A DNA stretch of 7,843 nt from an uncultured Lachnospira sp. (GTDB taxonomy: Bacteria > Bacillota > Clostridia > Lachnospirales > Lachnospiraceae), in NCBI GenBank assembly GCA_934358235.1, contig CAKRKK010000112.1, positions 1 to 7,843 of the forward strand. Reading direction: 5' to 3'. Both the position numbers and the translations under genes were made by a program. The stretch's first letter is position 1; every line of letters begins with the position of its first letter. The notes beneath the pieces were generated by a model. That model was given only the letters and a program-made list of their open reading frames with translations, had not been told where the DNA came from and did not search any database. Below are positions 1-5,818 of the stretch, piece after piece.

Positions 1-591
1 CCTTTGTACAGAGTAGATTTATCACAGATAGTTGATAAGTACATAGGTGAAACAGAAAAGAAATTAGAGGTAGTATTTAAATATGCACAGTCCGCTAATG
101 TAATATTGTTTTTTGATGAAGCAGATGCATTATTTGGCAGGAGAAGTGAGGTTAAAGATTCGAAAGATAAATACGCTAACACCGAGGTTTCTTATATTCT
201 GCAAAGAATAGAGCAGTATGATGGAATGGTTATTCTTGCAAGTAATTTCATTAATAATATTGATGAAGCATTTATGAGGCGAATGAAATATGTTGTTGAA
301 TTTCAGATGCCAGACAGCAGTATAAGAAAAGAGATATGGAAAGCGGGCTTTTCAAAGGAAATACCGGTAGATGATATAGATTATGATTATCTCGCAGATA
401 ATATTGAACTGTCAGGTGGACATATTAAAAATATAATCATAAATGCAGCATTTTTAGCAGCTAAAGATAATACAGCAGTTAATATGACACATATTTTAAA
501 GAGTACTCAGAATGAATATTACAAGCTGGGAAAGCGGTTAAGTGCAGAAAGCTTTGGCGAATATTCTTTTTGTATAGATGATAACAGATAG
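1..591 (+). CDS. cis15: AAA+ ATPase of a contractile injection system (Cis15/Afp15 type), C-terminal part, 5' truncated
   Basis: The reading frame is open from base 1 and gives the last 196 residues of a CDC48-like AAA+ ATPase; the P-loop (Walker A) lies upstream of the window. Visible in order are Walker B VILFFDE (fragment residues 34-40) followed by ADALFGRR, sensor 1 asparagine in VILASN (77-82), the arginine-finger region FMRRM (91-95), and the SGGHIKN sensor-2 motif (138-144) with a following Ala-rich helix. This SGG-x-I-[KR]-N form is typical of the ATPases of eCIS loci. The TTG at base 4 is internal to the gene, not a start. No protease or zinc-binding domain follows, which argues against FtsH. 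In Afp/PVC-type systems this ATPase is needed for particle assembly or maturation in the producing cell. The DUF4255 gene 27 bases downstream supports the eCIS assignment. Confidence 0.9.
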   Translation, partial: PLYRVDLSQIVDKYIGETEKKLEVVFKYAQSANVILFFDEADALFGRRSEVKDSKDKYANTEVSYILQRIEQYDGMVILASNFINNIDEAFMRRMKYVVEFQMPDSSIRKEIWKAGFSKEIPVDDIDYDYLADNIELSGGHIKNIIINAAFLAAKDNTAVNMTHILKSTQNEYYKLGKRLSAESFGEYSFCIDDNR

Positions 592-618
592 ACATAGAAG
601 ATAAATAGGAGATGGAAT

Positions 619-1206
619 ATGTCAGATTATTCGGTAATTGCAGATGTGAGCAGAATTATGGTTAGCAAACTGCAAAGAGTATTAGTGCCAGATTTAATAT
701 CAGGAAATGATAAGATAGATGTATGTTCACCAGCAGAACATAATGATATATCGCTTGGACTTTTTCTTTATGATATAATGGAAAGTGAAGAAATCAGACG
801 AAGCACTATGATGGTAAGCGGTATGTCTAATAAAATGGTATATCCACCTATATATCTTAATCTTTATTATATGTTAACACCATATTTTATGGGAAATGTA
901 AAGTATCGTTCAATAGGTGAACAGGAAGCTTTAGGAAAGATAATACAGTATTTTCACGATTATCCAATAATAACTTATGATGAGTTAAACAGCACAGGTG
1001 ATGGTGGAACCGATTTAAGAATTGAACTGTTAAGACTTGATATGGAGCAGAAACAGCGAATATGGACATTTCCAAACGAACCTTACAGGACATCGCTTTT
1101 TTATAAAATAAGTCCTGTTGTTATACATTCATCAAGGTATAGAAATATTACAAGAGTATCTGATGCAAGAATCAATGTTAATTCAGTAGAAGGGAATGGT
1201 GGCTGA
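619..1206 (+). CDS. cis16: DUF4255 / Pvc16 N-terminal family protein (tail cap or tail-completion protein, Cis16 type)
   Basis: This 195-residue protein matches the DUF4255 pattern across its length. An N-terminal helix follows DYSVIADVSRIM, then comes SLGLFLYDI (residues about 46-54), a conserved YPPIYLNLYYMLTPY block (about 76-90), a LGKIIQYFHDYPII helix, an IWTFPNE motif, and a final SLFYKISPVVI strand. In eCIS particles this protein family caps the tube and sheath end, which sets the end of sheath assembly. It has no signal peptide or membrane segment, so it should be cytoplasmic. The ATG is set by AGGAG at 607-611 with a 7-base spacer. It is a stand-alone domain here; many relatives carry a C-terminal extension, which may be the separate next gene. 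Its TGA overlaps the next ATG by one base (TGATG), so translation is probably coupled. Confidence 0.9.
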   Translation: MSDYSVIADVSRIMVSKLQRVLVPDLISGNDKIDVCSPAEHNDISLGLFLYDIMESEEIRRSTMMVSGMSNKMVYPPIYLNLYYMLTPYFMGNVKYRSIGEQEALGKIIQYFHDYPIITYDELNSTGDGGTDLRIELLRLDMEQKQRIWTFPNEPYRTSLFYKISPVVIHSSRYRNITRVSDARINVNSVEGNGG

Positions 1207-1925
1207 TGGCAGGAATAGATGTAAGTGTTGCTGGTGTTGTAGCTTTATATGATGCCTGTACAGGTTTTCCAGTCCGTTCTTCATCAATACAGTTATTTAC
1301 GGATGGTGATAAAGAGCCATTATATAAGGGAAACGGAGTATATGTGCTGATAAAAGATGAAAGGCCTTCAATCAATATCACAGCAGAGGTTAAAGGTTTT
1401 CATATTTATAAAGAAGTTTTTGCTACAGGAAAGGAGAATACTGGCATACCACAAAAGATTATATGGTTAGTGCCTGATAAGAATTATAAAGGATATAGGG
1501 AGTATTCAAATATAAAGATAAAAGTTGCCAGTAATGGAAAATATAACATTTTTATTAAGTGTAAGAATGAACAGTTGAGGCTGTCAAAGGAGAAAGCAAT
1601 TGAAACTGACAGGATGAGATTGTTTTATCAGAATAGTATCAGTTATGAGGGAAGAAATATTCTAATAACGGATAATAATAAAGAATATATCGCAAGATTA
1701 GTTAAGTTAATAGATGAAAATACCTGTCAGTACCAGCTTGACAAGGAATTATCATTAGATATGCTGGGTGACAGAATTAACATATATAAGGGCTATGAAA
1801 TAACCTCAGATGATGAGGGATATGTAGAATTCGTAGTTCCATACATAGTCGGAAAAGATACAGAGCTGGTTGTATATAACGACGCAGAGGAAATTATTAG
1901 AATGGAGGACTGGAGAATTATATGA
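1206..1925 (+). CDS. Beta-rich eCIS accessory protein with carboxypeptidase-regulatory-like N-terminal domain
   Basis: This 239-residue soluble protein has no signal peptide or membrane helix and no confidently recognised family. Residues about 8-95 look like a carboxypeptidase-regulatory-like beta-sandwich: VVALYDACTGFPV, then a hydrophobic strand, then a GNGVYV turn and a late KGFHIYKEVF strand. Residues about 96-239 are also strand-rich, with a GRNILITDNNKEYIARLVK stretch, then a YQLDKELSLD segment and a C-terminal SDDEGYVEFVVPY strand pair. It overlaps the DUF4255 gene by one base and the next gene by four (ATGA), so the three proteins are probably made together. Such sandwich domains are sometimes fused to DUF4255 proteins, so it may act as a split-off C-terminal partner of the tail cap. 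It could also be a baseplate or fibre accessory. The AGGG at 1191-1194 is a weak ribosome site, consistent with reliance on coupling. Confidence 0.6.
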   Translation: MAGIDVSVAGVVALYDACTGFPVRSSSIQLFTDGDKEPLYKGNGVYVLIKDERPSINITAEVKGFHIYKEVFATGKENTGIPQKIIWLVPDKNYKGYREYSNIKIKVASNGKYNIFIKCKNEQLRLSKEKAIETDRMRLFYQNSISYEGRNILITDNNKEYIARLVKLIDENTCQYQLDKELSLDMLGDRINIYKGYEITSDDEGYVEFVVPYIVGKDTELVVYNDAEEIIRMEDWRII

Positions 1926-3700
1926 AGAATATAAAGCTATTGCCATTTGAAAGAAACAGATATTTTACTGGGAAAATGCTTACATCAGCAGATTTTGCAG
2001 CAGAGCAGAGATATATCAACAACAAAAGAAGATTTATTAATAATATGATGTTCGGGGCAGGAATTGTGTGTGGAATGTCTGTAGATTGTCTTGATGAAAA
2101 GAATATCAGGATTGACAGCGGAGCAGCAATAGATGGCTATGGACGTGAAATAGTTATTCCTGAAGCACAGATTAAAAAGTTATCAGCAATTGATGGCTTT
2201 GAGGAGACACAGAGTGACTGTCTGTGTATATATGCTGCTTATGATGAAGAAAATATCCAGCCGGTGTATTCAGCAAGCAAGAAAAGCAAGGATGATGAAT
2301 ACGAGAATAACCGTATACAGGAAGATTACAGAATATATATAAAAGATGATATAGAAGATGAACTAGAAATCATCGACCAGTCGGAATTCCTTTTACAAAG
2401 AGAGCTCTTTGCCAATGAAGATGTAAAGGTTATAATGCAGCTACCATCAGTAGCGTGTATTGGAAAGAGTATTAAAGTAAGAATTAAGCTTATTAAATTG
2501 TCAGAGGAAAATACCAATATAAGTTATAAAGCAGTATTGCAGTTTCCGGCATTTGTATCAGAAAATGGCGGACATGAGCAGGAGATTATATTTAATAATG
2601 TTAATCTTGATAAGGCTGAATATATATCAGAAGAGATATGGCTAAAATCAGAAGATATACGAAGTGACGATACAAGCATTATGTTAAAAAGAGAGTCTGT
2701 AGAATGTACAATTAATGATATTAATGTTCCGGCAGATGACAATATAAAGTTCTTAATCAGATGTGTGTACGATGAGCCAAGACATCTTGTTGATGGCCAT
2801 ATAGGAAAGAAGAATATTGATGAGAGAGCGATGGCATATAAGTATAGTGATATATGTCTTGCAAGAATTAAGATTAACAGACTTTCTAATTCTTATGAAA
2901 TTGTAAAGGTAATAGAGCAGGATGTTAAAGCTTATATAGAGACACCAGCAGACGAGAAAGAAAGAGAAGAGTACATAAGCTTTTTCAGGGAGAATGAGAA
3001 AAGCTGTTATGAAATTAATAGCAATACGTTATTAAATAATAATCACAGCAGTAATAGTATGTCATTTTCGCAGAATATGACTTCTGGCATAGTTGAAATT
3101 CCGATAGGAAGAGCTGTAAAAAAAGGTGAAGTATTTTATTCAGAAGAGATTATCCACGGACTTGGAAAAGGTAATGTCTATGTAAGCCTTGGTCATCAGA
3201 TGCAGGAAAAATACGGCGGCTTAAATGAACTTACTAACACAACAGTAATAGGAAATGGAGATATATTTGTTGATACAACGGTTACAGCTAATTTTGAAAC
3301 AGCTATAAAGGTACTAAATGATAAGGGCAGTTTTATAGCAGGTGTTAAGGCTAAGAAAGATATGGATTGCATAATTGTAAGCTTTAGATGGTTTGCAATT
3401 AATTTCACAACAGAATATGTACAGGGTGATGTTGTGAATATAGAAGATTGCAGAATAATAGTAGAAACACCAACAGCAGTATTAAAGCCGCAGGAAAGTT
3501 ATTTCTTCAATGTAAGGTTTAATAATATGGAACCTAAGCAGTTAGGTTATGAGCTTACGGAAGAGAAATCAGGACATATATCAGTTGATGGAATATATAC
3601 AGCACCTAATAAAGAGGGAGTATATGAGATAAGAATATATTGTTTAAATGATCCATCAATATGTACATATGCTTATGCTATTGTAAAAAGAACAGTTTAA
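1922..3700 (+). CDS. Large eCIS-associated structural protein with N-terminal 'FxGKxLT...GxGIVCGM' domain and C-terminal Ig-like domain
   Basis: This protein has 592 residues and no signal peptide or membrane helix. Residues 9-75 contain the block FERNRYFTGKMLTSADF, then EQRYINNKRRFINN, then GAGIVCGMSV and IDSGAAIDGYGREIVI. I know this pattern from conserved but poorly characterised proteins of eCIS and phage-tail-like loci. Residues about 165-285 form a beta-rich insertion beginning EDVKVIMQLPSV, and the first domain seems to resume at DICLARIKINRL (310-321). A polar linker rich in Asn and Ser (about 366-385) precedes another beta-rich region (about 388-495) containing YSEEIIHGLG. Residues about 510-590 resemble a bacterial Ig-like (Big_2-like) domain, with GHISVDGIYTAP and a GVYEIRIYC strand. 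The layout suggests an elongated particle component such as a baseplate-associated or fibre-like protein; its exact role is not known to me. The start overlaps the preceding stop (ATGA) and has GGAG at 1912-1915, six bases upstream. Confidence 0.7.
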   Translation: MKNIKLLPFERNRYFTGKMLTSADFAAEQRYINNKRRFINNMMFGAGIVCGMSVDCLDEKNIRIDSGAAIDGYGREIVIPEAQIKKLSAIDGFEETQSDCLCIYAAYDEENIQPVYSASKKSKDDEYENNRIQEDYRIYIKDDIEDELEIIDQSEFLLQRELFANEDVKVIMQLPSVACIGKSIKVRIKLIKLSEENTNISYKAVLQFPAFVSENGGHEQEIIFNNVNLDKAEYISEEIWLKSEDIRSDDTSIMLKRESVECTINDINVPADDNIKFLIRCVYDEPRHLVDGHIGKKNIDERAMAYKYSDICLARIKINRLSNSYEIVKVIEQDVKAYIETPADEKEREEYISFFRENEKSCYEINSNTLLNNNHSSNSMSFSQNMTSGIVEIPIGRAVKKGEVFYSEEIIHGLGKGNVYVSLGHQMQEKYGGLNELTNTTVIGNGDIFVDTTVTANFETAIKVLNDKGSFIAGVKAKKDMDCIIVSFRWFAINFTTEYVQGDVVNIEDCRIIVETPTAVLKPQESYFFNVRFNNMEPKQLGYELTEEKSGHISVDGIYTAPNKEGVYEIRIYCLNDPSICTYAYAIVKRTV

Positions 3701-3707
3701 ACGGAAT

Positions 3708-3711
3708 GGAG
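3708..3711 (+). promoter_or_regulatory. Ribosome binding site that fixes the start of the pseudokinase-like gene
   Basis: GGAG ends six bases before the ATG at 3718. It lies downstream of the other possible in-frame start at 3661, and the ATG at 3706 overlaps it, so it supports the shortest of the three forms. The preceding gene stops at 3700, giving a 17-base gap. Confidence 0.75.
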
Positions 3712-3717
3712 AAAAGT

Positions 3718-4554
3718 ATGATAATAGAATCCCAGGATACTAAATATGAATGTATCAGCCGGGGATTTGCAGGAAATGTTAATGAATCATACATATGCAG
3801 AAAGGCTGATGACAGTTCAGGTAAATATTATGTTGTAAACATAATCAAAGTGCGCAGGGTGGCAAGAGAAGTTATTGAAGCCTTTAAGAGTTCAGACATA
3901 ACCACAGACAGAATTAAGATATTCACTTGGAAAGAAGCCGTATGTGTTGTATGTGATTATTACGAGAGTAGAAGTCTTGAAAGGTTTTTTCTTCCGCAGA
4001 TAACACGTAAACAGGAATGTGAGGAAATATTTCAGAACATTGTATTGACCTGTATGAGTGAACAGCTTCCATATCCACTGCTGTATCTGGTCTTATGCCA
4101 GAGAAAGTTTAACTTGTGTGCAGATAAAAGTATAACAATCAATTATTGTCTGGATTTTGAAAAGCTTGATATGACAAAGACAGAAACAGATTGTTTAAGA
4201 GAATGTATTTCAATGTTGTTATTATTGTTTGATAAAAAAGATGAGTATGAACTGGCAAGTTATCAGGTTTTATATAAGAAAGATAAAAGAAATGCTTATC
4301 ATTCCTTCATAGAATTATATACAGACCTGAAAAATGCGGGACTACCGATTAAAAAAGATACCTGGCTTGAGAAAATACGCAGATTTATAGAATTAAGAGG
4401 CAATACGATATACAGAATACTGCGTAACTTTAGTATTGTAGTTGCGGTAATTGCAATTGTTCTTATAATAAGCCAGATGTTTTTTGGGGATATTCCGCTT
4501 TTAAGATTATTTACTAATACCTTTAAGGTTATTGGCAATAGAAGGCTTTATTAG
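3718..4554 (+). CDS. Membrane protein with degenerate protein-kinase-like cytoplasmic domain and one C-terminal transmembrane helix
   Basis: The ATG at 3718 gives 278 residues and is preferred because GGAG (3708-3711) lies six bases before it. Longer in-frame starts at 3661 and 3706 lack a usable ribosome site, and 3661 lies inside the upstream gene. Residues about 9-95 read like a kinase N-lobe: a glycine-containing turn, a YYVVNIIKV strand, and a hinge-like VCVVCDYYESRSLERFF. Residues about 96-215 are mainly helical, with a KSITINYCLDFEKLD stretch where kinases have catalytic-loop and DFG elements. No HRD or DFG motif is present, so any such domain is a pseudokinase. A basic segment (KIRRFIELR) precedes one hydrophobic helix (about 238-256), predicting an N-terminus-inside topology with about 20 residues outside. 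This layout recalls EssB/YukC of type VII secretion, but no homology is shown. A docking role for the injection particle is inferred from position. Confidence 0.6.
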   Translation: MIIESQDTKYECISRGFAGNVNESYICRKADDSSGKYYVVNIIKVRRVAREVIEAFKSSDITTDRIKIFTWKEAVCVVCDYYESRSLERFFLPQITRKQECEEIFQNIVLTCMSEQLPYPLLYLVLCQRKFNLCADKSITINYCLDFEKLDMTKTETDCLRECISMLLLLFDKKDEYELASYQVLYKKDKRNAYHSFIELYTDLKNAGLPIKKDTWLEKIRRFIELRGNTIYRILRNFSIVVAVIAIVLIISQMFFGDIPLLRLFTNTFKVIGNRRLY

Positions 4555-4576
4555 CTTTATTTAAAAATACATAATT

Positions 4577-4583
4577 AAGGAGG
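4577..4583 (+). promoter_or_regulatory. Consensus Shine-Dalgarno AAGGAGG driving a TTG start
   Basis: AAGGAGG is a full match to the anti-Shine-Dalgarno core and sits eight bases before the TTG at 4592. It is the strongest ribosome site in the window, and it is paired with the only non-ATG start. It lies in the widest intergenic gap (4555-4591). Confidence 0.85.
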
Positions 4584-4591
4584 TTAAACAA

Positions 4592-5806
4592 TTGAAGCAT
4601 AGCAACTTATTCAGGGGCATTTTTGATAATATAAACAGAATGTATATGCAGAAACTTTCAAAGTTCAGACCTCAGAATATTAAGAGTAAATGTTTGACTT
4701 CCATAAAAAGATTTTTGAGACGGTTTATGAACTTTAAACCCAAAGATGAAAATGATTATTATGGCGTGGCAAAATGGCTTGTAAGCAAGAGATTAGCTTT
4801 ATTTATTGTTCTGCTGGTTGGGTTTTCAAGTCTGTTTTATGTATTCTTTATAAGCCCGGTTACATTTATAAGATCATCTTCTGATGGAATAAGGATATAT
4901 AAATATAGTGCCATTGCATTAAGATATGTCACAGGCGAGGTGAAAATCAAGTCTAAAAAAGGAGATATAGCTTATGTCGGATATGTAGCAAAGGGTAAAG
5001 CGAATGGAGACGGAAAGCTCTATTATGAGAACGGCAATCTTATGTATGAAGGTGATTTTGTTAATAATGAGTATTGCGGAAATGGTGTTGAATATTACGA
5101 AAGCGGCATAACTAAAGGAAGCGGTGTATATAAAGATAATATCCTTAATGGTGAGGGAATATCCTACCGTGAGAACGGAAGCCGGGAATACGCAGGAAAC
5201 TTTAAAGATGGTAAAGCGGATGGTGAATGTGAGTATTATGATAGCAGCAGCAATCTTGTATACAAGGGCAATTTTATTAAAGGGCATCTGATATATACAG
5301 ATTTGCTTGGAAAAGTTGCAGAGGAAATATCTAAAAGCTATAGTGGTAAGAGGATAGTATATTATGATGATGATAATTTCATAGTTGTGCTTCCGGATAT
5401 ACAGGCGGCATATGGTGGTTCAAGCAGCCAGAATCCTCTTGAGAATTCTATTACGGCAGTTAATACATATGTGATGCAGCCGGAATTATTTATAGCAGGC
5501 GAGATAAGGACAAATATTGAAGATATTAAAAAAGTACTTGGTGAGCCCGTATATGAGGGTAATACATATCTTAATATGCCAGAAATAGTTACGCTGTATA
5601 ATAATATAGAGGCATTAGAAAGTCTTGGAATTGAGCCAGAGCTTGAATTAAAGTCAAGTGTAGATAATATAAATAATGTTCTTAATTATAATAACAGGCA
5701 GTTGATATATATATATACATTTGAATATGAGGGCATACAATATACGTTTTATTGTAAGGATAAGAACTCAGGTTTTGAAATGTATATGATACAAAAATGT
5801 GGATAA
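4592..5806 (+). CDS. Single-pass membrane protein with external MORN-type repeats and a BamE/SmpA-like C-terminal region
   Basis: This 404-residue protein starts at a TTG supported by AAGGAGG eight bases upstream. Residues 1-66 are soluble and very basic (for example SIKRFLRRFMNFKPK) and probably cytoplasmic. A transmembrane helix follows at about 67-88, placing the rest outside the membrane. Residues 128-232 form four and a half MORN-type repeats with an exact 24-residue period, built around Y-x-G-x(F/Y), G-x-G and YYENG-like elements. This resembles the MORN_2/YwqK style. Residues about 305-404 contain NIEDIKKVLGEPVYEG and a late pair of strands (IYIYTFEYEG, YTFYCKD), which recalls BamE/SmpA or DUF4309-type folds; this is a tentative match. 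The protein lies between another membrane protein and an exported TolC-like protein, suggesting a linker between membrane and wall. MORN repeats alone do not define a function. Confidence 0.7.
   Translation: MKHSNLFRGIFDNINRMYMQKLSKFRPQNIKSKCLTSIKRFLRRFMNFKPKDENDYYGVAKWLVSKRLALFIVLLVGFSSLFYVFFISPVTFIRSSSDGIRIYKYSAIALRYVTGEVKIKSKKGDIAYVGYVAKGKANGDGKLYYENGNLMYEGDFVNNEYCGNGVEYYESGITKGSGVYKDNILNGEGISYRENGSREYAGNFKDGKADGECEYYDSSSNLVYKGNFIKGHLIYTDLLGKVAEEISKSYSGKRIVYYDDDNFIVVLPDIQAAYGGSSSQNPLENSITAVNTYVMQPELFIAGEIRTNIEDIKKVLGEPVYEGNTYLNMPEIVTLYNNIEALESLGIEPELELKSSVDNINNVLNYNNRQLIYIYTFEYEGIQYTFYCKDKNSGFEMYMIQKCG
4973..5287 (+). repeat. MORN-type repeat array, 72-base (24-residue) period
   Basis: Repeat units start at 4973, 5045, 5117, 5189 and 5261, each 72 bases apart; the fifth is partial. 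Each encoded unit runs from a Y/G-x-G-x(Y/F) start through a central G-x-G to a YYENG, YYESG, YRENG or YYDSS element. Protein similarity is clear but the DNA copies have diverged, so the array is old rather than a recent slippage product. Confidence 0.8.
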
Positions 5807-5807
5807 C

Positions 5808-5813
5808 AGGTGA
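5808..5813 (+). promoter_or_regulatory. Ribosome binding site (AGGTGA) of the TolC-like gene
   Basis: AGGTGA pairs with the 5' side of the anti-Shine-Dalgarno sequence and sits five bases before the ATG at 5819, directly after the upstream TAA (5804-5806). A short direct repeat (TGAAGCAT at 5811-5818, repeated from 5820) spans the start codon and is probably incidental. Confidence 0.6.
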
Positions 5814-5818
5814 AGCAT

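Noticed and set aside
1..591. FtsH-type or proteasomal AAA+ ATPase.
   Set aside because: There is no HExxH metalloprotease domain after the AAA+ module, and the SGG-x-I-K-N motif plus the DUF4255 neighbour fit the eCIS ATPase better.
3661..3717. Upstream in-frame starts (3661, 3706) for the pseudokinase-like protein.
   Set aside because: The first lies inside the preceding gene and the second overlaps the ribosome site. Only 3718 has a properly spaced GGAG.
4442..4469. Possible internal promoter inside the end of the pseudokinase-like gene: TTGCGG, 16 bases, TATAAT.
   Set aside because: The -10 is perfect but the -35 matches only TTG, and TATAAT is common by chance in such AT-rich coding DNA. 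It also lies in the codons of the membrane helix.
4919..5287. Open frame on the minus strand opposite the MORN array (122 codons).
   Set aside because: It is a shadow of the repetitive + strand gene, has no ribosome site, and gives a low-complexity Ile-rich product.
4976..5287. MORN array as a YwqK-type antitoxin of a toxin-antitoxin pair.
   Set aside because: The repeats are in a membrane-anchored protein predicted to face outside, and no small toxin gene is adjacent.
5705..5716. (AT)6 dinucleotide run that could slip and switch the MORN gene off.
   Set aside because: It is short, encodes a plausible beta strand (LIYIYTF), and AT runs are expected at this base composition. There is no sign of a frame change.
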